A program made the position numbers and the translations under genes. This document shows positions 53,370 through 63,046 of a stretch of 64,000 nt of DNA, piece after piece (positions within the stretch are counted from its first letter, which is position 1; the number at the start of each line of letters is the position of its first letter). The stretch lies in contig NZ_CP058908.1 in the NCBI RefSeq assembly GCF_021432765.1, positions 1,380,001-1,444,000 of the forward strand. Reading direction: 5' to 3'. The DNA comes from Pseudomonas phenolilytica. Lineage in GTDB: Bacteria > Pseudomonadota > Gammaproteobacteria > Pseudomonadales > Pseudomonadaceae. The notes beneath the pieces are model-generated. The model worked only from the letters and a program-made list of their open reading frames with translations, ran no database searches and had not been told where the DNA came from.

Positions 53370-54533
53370 ATGACCGTTTTGAAGATGACCGACCTCGACC
53401 TCGCCGGTAAGCGCGTGCTGATCCGCGAAGACCTCAACGTGCCGGTGAAGGATGGCGCGGTGAAGAGCGACGCACGCATCCTGGCCTCGCTGCCGACCAT
53501 CAAGCTGGCGCTGGAGAAAGGCGCCGCGGTGCTGGTCTGCTCGCACCTGGGCCGTCCGGAAGAGGGCATCTACAGCGAGGAAGACAGCCTCAAGCCGGTC
53601 GCCGATTACTTGTCCAAGGCCCTCGGCCGTGACGTGCCGCTGATCAAGGACTACCTCGACGGCGTCGAGGTCCAGCCGGGCGAGCTGGTGCTGCTGGAGA
53701 ACGTGCGCTTCAACAAGGGCGAGAAGAAGAACACCGACGAGCTGGCGCAGAAATACGCCGCGCTGTGCGACGTCTTCGTCATGGACGCCTTCGGCACCGC
53801 GCATCGCGCCCAGGGCTCGACTCATGGCGTGGCCAAGTTCGCCAAGGTCGCCTGCGCCGGCCCGCTGCTGGCTGCCGAGCTGGAAGCACTGGGCAAGGCC
53901 CTGGACAAGCCGGCGCGGCCGATGGTCGCCATCGTCGCCGGGTCCAAGGTGTCGACCAAGCTCGACGTGCTGACCTCGCTGGCCGACATTTGCGACCAGC
54001 TGATCGTCGGCGGCGGCATCGCCAACACCTTCCTCGCCGCGGCCGGTTACAAGGTCGGTAAATCGCTGCATGAAGCCGATCTGCTCGACACCGCCAAGGC
54101 CATCGCGGCCAAGGTTGCCGTGCCGCTGCCCGTCGACGTGGTGGTCGCCAAGGAGTTCGCCGAAAGCGCCGAGGCCACGGTCAAGGCCATCGGCGATGTG
54201 GCCGATGACGACATGATCCTGGATATCGGGCCGAAGACCGCGGCCATGTTCGGCGAGATGCTCAAGGCCTCGCAGACCATCCTGTGGAACGGACCGGTCG
54301 GTGTGTTCGAATTCGATCAGTTCGGCAACGGCACCAAGGTGCTGGCCCAGGCCATCGCCCAGAGCCCGGCGTTCTCCATCGCCGGCGGTGGCGACACCCT
54401 GGCGGCGATCGACAAGTACGGTGTCGCCGAGCAGATTTCCTATATCTCCACTGGCGGTGGCGCCTTCCTCGAGTTCGTCGAGGGCAAGGTGCTGCCGGCG
54501 GTCGAGGTGCTGGAACAGCGCGGCGCCGAGTAA
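53370..54533 (+). CDS. pgk: phosphoglycerate kinase
   Basis: Transfers phosphate from 1,3-bisphosphoglycerate to ADP. The 387-residue enzyme has [63 protein letters not shown], and the C-terminal nucleotide loop [11 protein letters not shown] with [15 protein letters not shown]. The ATG at 53370 follows TAAGGAAG. It lies between epd and two small lipoprotein genes that precede fba. Confidence 0.97.
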   Translation: MTVLKMTDLDLAGKRVLIREDLNVPVKDGAVKSDARILASLPTIKLALEKGAAVLVCSHLGRPEEGIYSEEDSLKPVADYLSKALGRDVPLIKDYLDGVEVQPGELVLLENVRFNKGEKKNTDELAQKYAALCDVFVMDAFGTAHRAQGSTHGVAKFAKVACAGPLLAAELEALGKALDKPARPMVAIVAGSKVSTKLDVLTSLADICDQLIVGGGIANTFLAAAGYKVGKSLHEADLLDTAKAIAAKVAVPLPVDVVVAKEFAESAEATVKAIGDVADDDMILDIGPKTAAMFGEMLKASQTILWNGPVGVFEFDQFGNGTKVLAQAIAQSPAFSIAGGGDTLAAIDKYGVAEQISYISTGGGAFLEFVEGKVLPAVEVLEQRGAE

Positions 54534-54644
54534 TCGCGACGACCTGCCGGGCAGGTCGCGGCCTGCCTGGCAATCAACGGCGTGGCAACCCCGGCCGGTG
54601 CCTGTGGTCTGTGTTGTGTCAGACACAAGGAAAGGGGATGCACC

Positions 54645-54839
54645 ATGCGCTATGTCGTTCTGGCTGTTTGCTGTCTGGGGCTGGCCGGTTGTGCCGGCGA
54701 CCCCCCGGATACCGCCTGCGAAGTGTTCGAGCCGCCTGCGGCCAGTGGTCCCACGGCCGAGCGCGACCAACGGGTCGAGATGCAGGCCACCGGTGACCCG
54801 ACGGTGACCACCCGCACCGATCTGCAGGAATGTCCCTGA
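54645..54839 (+). CDS. small lipoprotein
   Basis: A 64-residue protein with lipobox GLAGC (lipid cysteine C16) and a short, acidic, proline-rich mature part with two more cysteines. No known domain. The ATG at 54645 follows AAGGAAAGGGG. The next lipoprotein gene begins 21 bases after its stop. Confidence 0.72.
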   Translation: MRYVVLAVCCLGLAGCAGDPPDTACEVFEPPAASGPTAERDQRVEMQATGDPTVTTRTDLQECP

Positions 54840-54860
54840 TCCCATTGCCAAGGAGCCGTA

Positions 54861-55193
54861 ATGAAAGGCCTGTCGATTCTCGCCCTGGCGCTGCTGCTGG
54901 CCGGTTGTGGTCACTGGCAGTCCGGCCCGGACGCGCCGTTCGTGCGCTGGAAGTGCAAAGGCCAGCAGCATATCGGCTGGCGCTACGCCGACAGCGGGAA
55001 GACTGCCATCGACCTGAAGATCGGCGACAACGAACGCATTCATACGCTCAAGCGGGAACCTGCCACCTACGGCAGTTTCTATAGCGACGGCGTGATTGCG
55101 TTCCACGACAAGGGCAACGAGGCGCTGGTCTACCGCGTGACCGATGACGAGCTGCTGGCCCATGGCTGCAGCGCCTCGCTGATCAACCTCTAG
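54861..55193 (+). CDS. MliC-like lipoprotein
   Basis: A 110-residue lipoprotein (LLLAGC, lipid cysteine C16). The mature part has the MliC/C-type lysozyme inhibitor pattern: a WKCKG strand, then YSDGVIAFHDKGNEALVYR, and a late cysteine that could pair with the one in WKCK. Family members block host lysozyme at the outer membrane. The match is partial, so inhibition is an inference. AAGGAGCC precedes the ATG. Confidence 0.75.
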   Translation: MKGLSILALALLLAGCGHWQSGPDAPFVRWKCKGQQHIGWRYADSGKTAIDLKIGDNERIHTLKREPATYGSFYSDGVIAFHDKGNEALVYRVTDDELLAHGCSASLINL

Positions 55194-55349
55194 CCGACCG
55201 CCGCGCCTTCGATGCGAAAGCCGCGGTCGGCGCTGGTAATTGGCGTGCCCGCCACTACAATGCCGCGCCCAGCGTGCCGTGCTTGAACAGCGCCGGCCAC
55301 TGCGGCAGGCTTACACGATTAAACGACCCTGACCGGGAGAAAGGAAAAC

Positions 55350-56414
55350 ATGGCACTCATCAGCATGCGCCAGATGCTCGACCACGCCGCCGAGTTCGGC
55401 TACGGCGTGCCGGCCTTCAACGTCAACAACCTCGAGCAGATGCGCGCCATCATGGAAGCGGCCGACAAGACCGACTCCCCGGTGATCGTCCAGGCTTCCG
55501 CCGGTGCACGCAAATACGCGGGCGCCCCGTTCCTGCGTCATCTGATCCTCGCCGCCATCGAAGAATTCCCGCACATCCCGGTGTGCATGCACCAGGACCA
55601 CGGCACCAGCCCGGACGTCTGCCAGCGCTCGATCCAGCTCGGCTTCTCCTCGGTAATGATGGACGGCTCGCTGAAGGAAGACGGCAAGACCCCGGCTGAC
55701 TACGACTACAACGTGCGCGTGACCCAGCAGACCGTGGCCTTCGCGCATGCCTGCGGCGTGTCCGTGGAAGGCGAATTGGGCTGCCTGGGCAGCCTGGAAA
55801 CCGGCATGGCCGGCGAGGAAGACGGCGTGGGCGCCGAGGGCGTGCTCGACCACAGTCAGCTGCTGACCGATCCGGAAGAGGCCGCGCAGTTCGTCAAAGC
55901 CACCAAGGTCGACGCCCTGGCCATCGCCATCGGCACCAGCCACGGCGCCTACAAGTTCACCAAGCCGCCGACCGGCGATACCCTGTCGATCCAGCGCATC
56001 AAGGAAATCCATGCGCGCATCCCGGATACCCATCTGGTGATGCACGGATCCTCCTCGGTGCCGCAGGAGTGGCTGAAGATCATCAACCAGTACGGCGGCG
56101 AGATCGGCGAAACCTACGGCGTGCCGGTCGAGGAAATCGTCCAGGGCATCAAGTACGGCGTGCGCAAGGTCAACATCGACACCGACCTGCGCCTGGCGTC
56201 CACCGGCGCGATCCGCGAATTCATGGCGAAGAATCCGGCCGAGTTCGACCCGCGCAAGTACCTCGCCAAGACCGTGGCGGCCATGCGCGACATCTGCATC
56301 GCCCGTTACGAAGCCTTCGGCACTGCCGGCAATGCCAGCAAGATCAAGCCGATCTCGCTGGAAGGCATGTTCCAGCGCTACGCCAGCGGAGAGCTGGACC
56401 CGAAGATCAACTGA
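55350..56414 (+). CDS. fba: class II fructose-bisphosphate aldolase
   Basis: A zinc aldolase of 354 residues. Zinc and catalytic residues lie in [30 protein letters not shown] and [20 protein letters not shown] binds the phosphate. This longer form with an [13 protein letters not shown] insert is typical of pseudomonads and other proteobacteria that use the Calvin-cycle-like subfamily. It is the last gene of the carbon block and is followed by a strong terminator. Confidence 0.97.
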   Translation: MALISMRQMLDHAAEFGYGVPAFNVNNLEQMRAIMEAADKTDSPVIVQASAGARKYAGAPFLRHLILAAIEEFPHIPVCMHQDHGTSPDVCQRSIQLGFSSVMMDGSLKEDGKTPADYDYNVRVTQQTVAFAHACGVSVEGELGCLGSLETGMAGEEDGVGAEGVLDHSQLLTDPEEAAQFVKATKVDALAIAIGTSHGAYKFTKPPTGDTLSIQRIKEIHARIPDTHLVMHGSSSVPQEWLKIINQYGGEIGETYGVPVEEIVQGIKYGVRKVNIDTDLRLASTGAIREFMAKNPAEFDPRKYLAKTVAAMRDICIARYEAFGTAGNASKIKPISLEGMFQRYASGELDPKIN

Positions 56415-56429
56415 TCGATTCGGCCAGGA

Positions 56430-56458
56430 AAAAAGCCCGCATTCGTGCGGGCTTTTTC
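56430..56458 (+). terminator. intrinsic terminator after fba
   Basis: A 12-bp stem (56430-56441, 56446-56457) capped by TTCG, with A-rich start and T-rich end, 15 bases after the fba stop. It can also serve the convergent receiver gene. Confidence 0.92.
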
Positions 56459-56496
56459 ATGTCTGGTGTTCGGCGGGTTACGCGCTGCGGGCGCGC

Positions 56497-56877
56497 TCAG
56501 CTAGCCAGCAACTGCTGGATCTGGCTGCGCAGCGAATCCAGCGAAAAGGGTTTGGCCAGCACCGGCGCGGCGCGCGCCAGATCGCTCCCGGACTCATAGA
56601 TCTCGATCGGGTAGCCGCTGATGAAGATCACTTTCAGGTCCGGGCGCAGCTTCAGCGCGGGCTCGGCGATCATCACCCCGGACACGCCGTCCGGCAGCCG
56701 GTAGTCGCTGATCAGCAGGTCGAGGCGCGGCTTGGTCGCCAGAATCTCGAAGGCGCGGGCGGCGCTGTCGGCCTGCAGCACCTGATAGCCCTCGCCGGCC
56801 AGGTACTCGGACAACAGAAAGAGAATGTGCGGCTCGTCTTCGACGAGCAGGACGACGTTGCTAGGGACAGGCTGCAT
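56497..56877 (-). CDS. single-domain response regulator
   Basis: A 126-residue receiver without an output domain. The acidic pair is in VLLVEDEPHI, the phospho-acceptor is D58 in LLISDYRLPDG, the threonine/serine position is in IFISGYP, and the lysine is in PVLAKPFS. The layout resembles receivers found at the end of hybrid kinases. No kinase gene is nearby, so the partner is unknown. Confidence 0.9.
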   Translation of the reverse strand: MQPVPSNVVLLVEDEPHILFLLSEYLAGEGYQVLQADSAARAFEILATKPRLDLLISDYRLPDGVSGVMIAEPALKLRPDLKVIFISGYPIEIYESGSDLARAAPVLAKPFSLDSLRSQIQQLLAS

Positions 56878-57086
56878 CGGCGCAATTCTCGGAGTTTTTC
56901 ATGACAGTTGCGATATCGGCGCGGCGCATGGCTAACGCAGCGCCATGAGCTTGGAGCAGGACCGCCCTGGCAAGTTCAGCGATCAGCGTACGGTCGTCAA
57001 CCGCTACCTTGGTGCCCCCCTGCCGGCGCGAGGACTGGCCGCGAGGTGCCGGCGCGGCTAGGCTCAGGCTTTTGCGGAGAGCTGCG

Positions 57087-57722
57087 ATGAGCGAACCCGA
57101 ACCGCCGCAGGCCATTGCCGAACGTACCCTCGACCACTACCGGCAGAGCGCCGAGGCGTTCCGTGCCGGCACGCGCGACCATGATGTCAGCCAGAACATC
57201 GCCGCGTTGCTGAAACATATCCATGCGCCGTCGCCACTGCGCATCCTCGATCTCGGCTGCGGCCCCGGGCGCGATCTGAAGACCTTCACCGCGCTTGGGC
57301 ATATCGCCGTGGGGCTGGACGGCGCCGAACCCTTCGTCGCGATGGCGCGTGCCGACAGCGGTTGTGACGTCTGGCATCAGGACCTGCTGCGCCTGGAGCT
57401 GCCGGACGCGGCATTCGACGGCATCTTCGCCAATGCCGTGCTGTTCCACCTGCCCAGTCGCGAACTGCCGCGGGTGCTGCGCCAGCTACGCGCGACGCTC
57501 AGGCCGGGCGGGGTGCTGTTCTGCTCCAATCCGCGCGGGAACAATGAGGAGGGCTGGAGTGGCGGTCGTTACGGTTGCTGGTACGACTGGCCGACGTGGC
57601 GTGCGCAGCTGTGTGGGGCGGATTTCGAGGAGCTGGAACATTACTACCGCCCCAGTGGCCTGCCGCGTGCGCAGCAGCCATGGCTGGCGAGCGTCTGGCG
57701 CAAGCCTGCAGCCGATCGATGA
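57087..57722 (+). CDS. class I SAM-dependent methyltransferase
   Basis: A 211-residue methyltransferase. The SAM motif is RILDLGCGPGRDLKTF near residue 55, followed by AVGLDGAEPFVAMA, the post-I motif region and DGIFANAVLFHLPSRELPRVLRQL. It resembles methyltransferase-11-type enzymes acting on small molecules. The ATG at 57087 follows GCGGAGAG. The substrate is unknown, and the flanking genes give no hint. Confidence 0.88.
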   Translation: MSEPEPPQAIAERTLDHYRQSAEAFRAGTRDHDVSQNIAALLKHIHAPSPLRILDLGCGPGRDLKTFTALGHIAVGLDGAEPFVAMARADSGCDVWHQDLLRLELPDAAFDGIFANAVLFHLPSRELPRVLRQLRATLRPGGVLFCSNPRGNNEEGWSGGRYGCWYDWPTWRAQLCGADFEELEHYYRPSGLPRAQQPWLASVWRKPAADR

Positions 57723-57890
57723 GTCACGCAGAATGCAACCTGCAAGCCAGGCGATCATGCGTAATGCAAGATCGCCGGGTTGGGCGTGTTTCAATAAATC
57801 ATTGATTTTAAAAGACAAAATTGCGTTTGTTGGGTTGGCATGAACGCTGCTCCTGTTTCGAATGCTGGAAACTTTTACCGGAGCAGAACA
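57723..57890. promoter_or_regulatory. AT-rich spacer before the DUF3509 gene
   Basis: Bases 57790-57835 are markedly AT-rich against the surrounding 65 % GC, with TTGATTTTAAAAGAC-like stretches. A promoter is likely here, although no single -35/-10 pair stands out. Confidence 0.35.
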
Positions 57891-58169
57891 ATGAATGCAG
57901 CCCAACGTTTTCTTACTGCCGCGTTTCCCGAATTCGAAGTGCTCACCGCTCCCCGCCCGGATGGCGGCCTGTTGCTGACCCTGCGCAACGACGATCGGAC
58001 CATCATCAAGCGCGCCCTGTCCAAGGGGCAGACCCAGGCGGAGATCCAGTTGCAGTGGGTGGTCAGCTCGATCCGCCGTGATCTGGCGCTGGAAGCGGGA
58101 ATGTCTCCGGCCATCGCCCACCTGCAGAGTCAGAGCCGCACGGCGCTGCCGACCTACGAATACGCCTGA
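57891..58169 (+). CDS. DUF3509 family protein
   Basis: A 92-residue protein resembling the pseudomonad-specific DUF3509 family: an N-terminal AAFPEF, a beta strand pair with DGGLLLTLRND, then RALSKGQTQAEIQLQWVVSSIRRDLALEAG. No function is known. I chose the ATG at 57891, preceded by CGGAGCAG; an in-frame ATG at 57840 would add 17 residues. Confidence 0.8.
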   Translation: MNAAQRFLTAAFPEFEVLTAPRPDGGLLLTLRNDDRTIIKRALSKGQTQAEIQLQWVVSSIRRDLALEAGMSPAIAHLQSQSRTALPTYEYA

Positions 58170-58263
58170 GGACGCGCGGGGCTGGCTGCGCAAGCGGCGC
58201 CGCCCGGCATCCGACCAGGCCGCAGAGCCGGGCGTCGTATCACCGTCACGAGAGGAAAGCCTG

Positions 58264-58737
58264 ATGAATGCCATCGACCTGCTGATCCAGGACCACGAGC
58301 GCGTGAAGGACATCCTGACGCGCCTGACCGAATCCACCGAGCGGGCGGTCAAGACCCGTACCGAGCTGCTGCACAAGCTGGAAATGGAGGTCACCATCCA
58401 TACCCAGCTGGAAGAACAGATTCTCTACCCCGCCTACAAGGACGCCGGCGCGAAGGAAGAGCTGAAGATGTATTACGAGGCCAAGGAGGAGCATCGCGCG
58501 GTGGATTCGCTGGTGCTGCCTGATCTCAAGGCCACCGATCCGGCAAGCGTGGAGTTCTCCGGTCGCGCCAAGGTGTGCAAGGAGTTGCTCGAACATCACC
58601 TCGAGGAAGAGGAATCGGAGATGTTTCCGCAGGCGCGCGAGATGTTCGACGCGGCCCAGCTGGAAGACATGGGCAAGCAAATGGAAGCGCTGCGTTCGCG
58701 CATGAAGAAGGAGTTCGCCGCCAAGCAGGCGGCCTGA
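58264..58737 (+). CDS. hemerythrin HHE domain protein
   Basis: A 157-residue four-helix protein with the di-iron ligands expected of HHE domains: DLLIQDHERVK, TIHTQLEEQILYP, EEHRAVDSLV and LLEHHLEEEESEMFP. Such proteins bind O2 or NO or store iron. It is cytoplasmic, with no signal. GAGAGGAAA precedes the ATG. A hairpin follows its stop. Confidence 0.92.
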   Translation: MNAIDLLIQDHERVKDILTRLTESTERAVKTRTELLHKLEMEVTIHTQLEEQILYPAYKDAGAKEELKMYYEAKEEHRAVDSLVLPDLKATDPASVEFSGRAKVCKELLEHHLEEEESEMFPQAREMFDAAQLEDMGKQMEALRSRMKKEFAAKQAA

Positions 58738-58753
58738 GGTCTCGTCAGAGCGC

Positions 58754-58788
58754 CGTGCTCCGTCCGCTCATGAGGCTGACGGAGCACG
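58754..58788 (+). terminator. hairpin after the hemerythrin gene
   Basis: Perfect 11-bp arms CGTGCTCCGTC (58754-58764) and GACGGAGCACG (58778-58788), 17 bases after the stop. The T-run is weak. A second, shorter pair (58830-58837, 58853-58860) lies further on. Confidence 0.6.
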
Positions 58789-58950
58789 CTGTCCGTACTG
58801 TTGACGCGCTGGCAATCGGCGCGCGCCATTGCCGCTGTGGAAACTGCCATGGCAGCGGCACTCTTGGCCGCAACGGCGGTCTATCTCCCGTGAATCTGAC
58901 GATTCCAGAACTTGCCGGCCCGCCGCCGGTTCACCCGAAGGAGGTTATCC

Positions 58951-59196
58951 ATGCGTCTCACCTATCTATTGCCCCCGCTGCTTGGTCTGCTGCTGGTTGG
59001 CTGTGGCGAAGACAAGCAGTCCGAACCCACTCCGCCGCCGGCGACCACCGAGCAGCCCGCCGCGCCTTCGACCGCGCCGGCTCCGACTCCAGAGCCGACT
59101 CCGGCTCCGACCCCTGCTCCGGAAACCGGGACGGGCACCGGCACCACTGGCGACACCACTACGCCGCCGGCCGGTGGCGGCACCAGCTCGCAGTGA
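58951..59196 (+). CDS. proline/threonine-rich small lipoprotein
   Basis: An 81-residue lipoprotein with lipobox LLVGC (C18). The mature part is almost wholly proline, threonine, alanine and glycine in PAPTPEPTP-like repeats, which looks like an extended surface or periplasmic linker. AAGGAGG before the ATG is a near-perfect ribosome site. No domain is recognisable. Confidence 0.75.
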   Translation: MRLTYLLPPLLGLLLVGCGEDKQSEPTPPPATTEQPAAPSTAPAPTPEPTPAPTPAPETGTGTGTTGDTTTPPAGGGTSSQ

Positions 59197-59203
59197 GCCG
59201 AGT

Positions 59204-59231
59204 GGTTGCGGGAGCGCAGGCTCCCGCAACC
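59204..59231. terminator. hairpin between the two small lipoprotein genes
   Basis: Perfect 12-bp arms GGTTGCGGGAGC (59204-59215) and GCTCCCGCAACC (59220-59231) with loop GCAG. No T-tract follows. Confidence 0.65.
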
Positions 59232-59259
59232 AATGCGTAGCGATGCCACGGAGATCACG

Positions 59260-59442
59260 ATGAAGCCAACAACGCTACTGCTGTGCTGCGCCCTCGGTCT
59301 GCTGCTCGGTTGTTCACCGGAAGACGAGCAGGACTCCGCGCTGGAGAACGTCGAGGAAAACGCACAGGAGTATCACAACACCGCGACCGATCCCGCCGGG
59401 CCCGGCGAGGTGTCGCCGCCATCGACGCCGCCTGCCGAATAA
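59260..59442 (+). CDS. small acidic lipoprotein
   Basis: A 60-residue lipoprotein with lipobox LLLGC (C18) and an acidic mature part (PEDEQDSALENVEENAQEYH) ending in proline. No known domain. ACGGAGAT precedes the ATG at 59260. It is convergent with the flavoprotein gene, whose stop is ten bases away. Confidence 0.68.
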   Translation: MKPTTLLLCCALGLLLGCSPEDEQDSALENVEENAQEYHNTATDPAGPGEVSPPSTPPAE

Positions 59443-59452
59443 ACGCCTCGCC

Positions 59453-60634
59453 TCAGACGCACTGTCCGGCTGCATGGCCGGAGGCCCAGGCCCACTGGAA
59501 GTTGAAGCCACCGAGGTGGCCGGTTACGTCCAGCACTTCACCAACGAAATACAAGCCCGCCGACTTCTGCGATTCCATCGTCTTGGATGACACCTCGCGC
59601 GTGTCGACGCCGCCGAGCGTGACTTCGGCGGTGCGATAGCCCTCGGTACCTGCCGGCACCAGCTGCCAGTCGGTCAGCCGCGCCGCCACGCTTTTCAGCT
59701 CGGCAGGCGTGTACTGCTTGAGCGGTTTGGAGGCGAACCACAGCTCGCAGAGCAGCGTCGCCATCTTGCGGGTGAACACCTCGCCCAGCAGCGTCTTCAG
59801 CTCGATATTCGGTCGCGCCGCCTGCTCGTCGAACAACCACTGCTCGGCGTCGCGCTCGGGCAGCAGGTCGATTGCCAACGCCTCGCCGGCCTGCCAGTAG
59901 GAGGAGATCTGCAGCATCGCCGGACCGCTCAGGCCGCGGTGGGTGAACAGCAGGTTCTCGCGGAAGCTCTGCCCATTGCAGCTCACCCGGCAATCTACCG
60001 ACGTCCCCGACAGCTCGCCGCACAGCGCCTTGAGCGCCGGCTCGGTGATGGTGAAAGGCACCAGGCCGGCGCGCGTCGGCAGCACGGTGTGGCCGAACTG
60101 GCGGGCAACCTGATAGCCGAAGCCGCTGGCGCCCAGCGTTGGGATCGACAGACCGCCGGTGGCGATCACCAGCGACTGGCAGTGCAGCGCGCCGAGGCCG
60201 GTTTCCAGCGCATAGCCCTGTGCGGTTTTCTCGATCGTCTGGATCGCCGTGTTCAGGTGCAGCTCGACACCGGCATCGCTGCACTCGGCGAGCAGCATCT
60301 CGAGGATGTCGCTGGACTTGTTATCGCAGAACAGCTGGCCGAGCTTCTTCTCGTGGTACGGCACGCCGTGGCGTCCGACCAGCTCGAGAAAATCCCACTG
60401 CGTGTAGCGCGCCAGCGCCGACTTGCAGAAGTGCGGATTGCTGGAAAGGAAGTTCACCGGCTCGGTATACAGGTTAGTGAAGTTGCAGCGTCCGCCGCCG
60501 GACATGAGGATCTTCTTGCCGGCCTTGTTGGCATGATCGAGCAGTAGCACCTGGCGGCCGCGTCGCGCGGCGCTGAATGCGCACATCAGGCCGGCGGCGC
60601 CGGCGCCGATGATGATGACCTCAGTAGTTCGCAC
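59453..60634 (-). CDS. HI0933/BaiN-like flavoprotein
   Basis: A 393-residue FAD oxidoreductase. The FAD motif is VIIIGAGAAGLMCAFSAARRG, then GKKILMSGGGRCNFTN, GLSIPTLGASGFGY and a C-terminal FAD contact GLYFVGEVLDVTGHLGGFNFQWAWASG, all family hallmarks. Its physiological substrate in pseudomonads is unknown; old annotations name an aminoacetone oxidase. It is transcribed in the same direction as the YccS-type gene upstream. Confidence 0.92.
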   Translation of the reverse strand: MRTTEVIIIGAGAAGLMCAFSAARRGRQVLLLDHANKAGKKILMSGGGRCNFTNLYTEPVNFLSSNPHFCKSALARYTQWDFLELVGRHGVPYHEKKLGQLFCDNKSSDILEMLLAECSDAGVELHLNTAIQTIEKTAQGYALETGLGALHCQSLVIATGGLSIPTLGASGFGYQVARQFGHTVLPTRAGLVPFTITEPALKALCGELSGTSVDCRVSCNGQSFRENLLFTHRGLSGPAMLQISSYWQAGEALAIDLLPERDAEQWLFDEQAARPNIELKTLLGEVFTRKMATLLCELWFASKPLKQYTPAELKSVAARLTDWQLVPAGTEGYRTAEVTLGGVDTREVSSKTMESQKSAGLYFVGEVLDVTGHLGGFNFQWAWASGHAAGQCV

Positions 60635-60683
60635 GGCTTGCCCTCGTTCGCGAAAAGGCGCGCATCTTACCGTGCCGGCGGCG

Positions 60684-62879
60684 CTACGGCTGCCCGGCGG
60701 GCGGCGCGCTGCCCAGCTTGAGCAGGTGCACCGCCATGCTGCGTAGCGGCGCCAGCTGCCGGCTGATCAGGCCGAGCTGGGTCTGCACCAGGCGGTGGCC
60801 GTCGTCGATATCCTCCGGAAGCTGTTCGAGTTGCTGCGCCAGCGCCTCTTCCTCGTCGCTGTGGATGGTGGGCGCGCGGCCGTCGCGCAGCGCCGCAGCC
60901 AGTTCGTCGAGGCTCTGCGCCAGGCGCTCGGCGGCGTCTTCGAGCAGCGCGTCGCTGGCATCGTCAGGCAGCGTTTCGCGATGCGCGCCGAGGCCGGACA
61001 GGTAGCTGAGCAGCGTGTGCGAGAGCACCAGGAAGCGGAAGCCGCTCTCGGCGTCGCGGCGAAAGTGCCCCGGCTCCAGCAGCATGTTCGACAGGGTGGT
61101 GGACAGCGCCGCGTCGGCGTTGTGCGCGTTACGCCGCGCCAGGCGGTAGGCCAGGTCGTCGCGCTTGCCGCTTTCGTACTGGCGCATGATCTGCCGCAGG
61201 TAGTCGGCGTTGCAGCTCAGCGTGTTGGCCACCATCTGGTTCAGCCGACGGCCTTGCCAGTCCGGCAGGATCAGGAATACCGCGGCCGCGGCGATGGCGC
61301 TGCCCAGCAGGGTGTCGAACAGCCGCGGCCAGATCAGGCCGTAGCCGTCGCCGATCTGGTTGAAGCAGAACAGCACCAGGAGGGTGATTGCCGCGGTCGC
61401 CAGGGTGTAGCGCGTGCTGCGGGTGGCGAAGAACACCACGCCGGCAATGACCGCGAACAGTGCCTGCACCTGCGTGCCGGGAAACAGATCGAACAGCGCC
61501 CAGCCCGCCAGCAGGCCGAGCACCGTGCCGCTGACCCGCTGCACCAGCTTGATGCGCGTCGCGCCGTAGTTGGGCTGGCAGACGAACACGGTGGTCAGCA
61601 ACACCCAGTAGCCCTGCTCCGGATGGATCGCGTGCAGTACCGCATAGCCGCAGACCAGCGCGATGCTCATGCGCAGCGCATGACGGAATAGCAGCGAGGT
61701 GGGCGTCAATTGCAGGCGCACGCGGTTGAGCGCCTCGCCCAGTGTCTGCGGCTGGCGGTCGAGCAGGCTGCTGTCCTGCTCGCCGGCCAGGGAATCGGGA
61801 TTGCTGGCGCTGGCGAGCTGGCGCTGCATGGTCGAGAGATTACCGGATAGCGCGCGCAGCGAGCGCAGCAGTCCGCGCCAGGCTGGGTTTTGCTGCTCGC
61901 GCAGATGATCCAGCGACGCCTGCAAGTCATCGAGCGCCTGGGCGTTGGCTTCGCTGTAGTGGAACGCCTGGCGCAGCTGGATGGCGGTGCCGAGCTCGGC
62001 GCAGGCGCTGGCCTGCAGGCGCAGCAGGCGCTGACAGCGGAACAGCACGTCGCTATGGAAGAACGCCTCGGCGAGCGCCTGATAGGGGTAGTGCGAGGAG
62101 CTGACGCGCTCGTGCAGGTCCTGGGCGAGGAAGTACAGCTTCAGGTAGTGGCTGATCCGCGTGCCCGGGCGGCCGTCGCCCAGGCGGTGCAACAGGGTTT
62201 CCTTGGCGGCGTTGAGTGCGCTGACCACCCGGCCGTTCTGCTGTGCCAGCTGCAGCCGCCGCTCTTCGACGTCGAGTGAGCGAATCGGCTCGAACAGCGC
62301 GGCCTTGAGCTTGAAGTACTGTCCCAGCTCGCGGTACAGCCGCGCCAGGCTCTGCTGTACCGGCTGGTGGGTGAACAGTGCGTCCCACAGCACCGAGAGC
62401 AGGCCGTACCAGGCGGCACCGGCGAGCAGCAGCAGCGGATCGCGCCAGAAGTTGAGGCTGGCACCGTCACGCTGGTCGGCGGCGATCATGCTGTAGATCG
62501 ACAGAATCAGCGTGGCCTGAGCGATGGTTGCGTAGCGTTCGCCGAGCGCGCCGAGCATCACCAGCACGAATGTCGAGACCGCCAGTCCGAGGGCGAACAA
62601 CCAGGGGTAGGGGAACAGCAGTTCCACCGAGACCGACGCCACGCTGAAGCACAGCAGGGTGGCCAGCAGCGCGCCCAGGCGGCCGCGCCAGCTGTCGTCG
62701 GTTTCCGCCAGCGCGCTGGCGATGATGCCGAGGAACAGCGGGATAACCAGCGCGGGCTGTCCGAGCCAGCTGCTCAGGCCCATGCTCCCGGCCAGCGCGA
62801 TCAGCACGCGCAGGCTGTAGCCGAACTTCTCCAGCGCCCAGAGGCGACGCAGCGATTGGCGGAGCGAGGCGGTCGGCAT
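60684..62879 (-). CDS. YccS/FUSC family inner-membrane protein
   Basis: A 731-residue membrane protein with two blocks of about six helices (residues 15-165 and 385-510), each followed by a cytoplasmic helical domain, the FusC/YccS layout. Strings such as GYWVLLTTVFVCQPNYGATRIKLVQRVSGTVLGLLAG are typical. Related proteins are proposed aromatic-acid exporters. I chose the ATG at 62879 (MPTASLRQSL); the frame is open from 62966. The substrate is unknown. Confidence 0.9.
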   Translation of the reverse strand: MPTASLRQSLRRLWALEKFGYSLRVLIALAGSMGLSSWLGQPALVIPLFLGIIASALAETDDSWRGRLGALLATLLCFSVASVSVELLFPYPWLFALGLAVSTFVLVMLGALGERYATIAQATLILSIYSMIAADQRDGASLNFWRDPLLLLAGAAWYGLLSVLWDALFTHQPVQQSLARLYRELGQYFKLKAALFEPIRSLDVEERRLQLAQQNGRVVSALNAAKETLLHRLGDGRPGTRISHYLKLYFLAQDLHERVSSSHYPYQALAEAFFHSDVLFRCQRLLRLQASACAELGTAIQLRQAFHYSEANAQALDDLQASLDHLREQQNPAWRGLLRSLRALSGNLSTMQRQLASASNPDSLAGEQDSSLLDRQPQTLGEALNRVRLQLTPTSLLFRHALRMSIALVCGYAVLHAIHPEQGYWVLLTTVFVCQPNYGATRIKLVQRVSGTVLGLLAGWALFDLFPGTQVQALFAVIAGVVFFATRSTRYTLATAAITLLVLFCFNQIGDGYGLIWPRLFDTLLGSAIAAAAVFLILPDWQGRRLNQMVANTLSCNADYLRQIMRQYESGKRDDLAYRLARRNAHNADAALSTTLSNMLLEPGHFRRDAESGFRFLVLSHTLLSYLSGLGAHRETLPDDASDALLEDAAERLAQSLDELAAALRDGRAPTIHSDEEEALAQQLEQLPEDIDDGHRLVQTQLGLISRQLAPLRSMAVHLLKLGSAPPAGQP

Positions 62880-63046
62880 GTAAAGGTCGGCCTTGACGGA
62901 GGATGGGGTATCGAATCGCCGGCCCGACGCGGGCGGGGCGTTCGCAACGCAAAACTTATACCGCAACGCCGGTCTGGCACCACCGCGCAGTCATCTTTCT
63001 GTTTATCGTCGCGCCGAGCGATCTGCCACCGGGATCGACAACGGTT

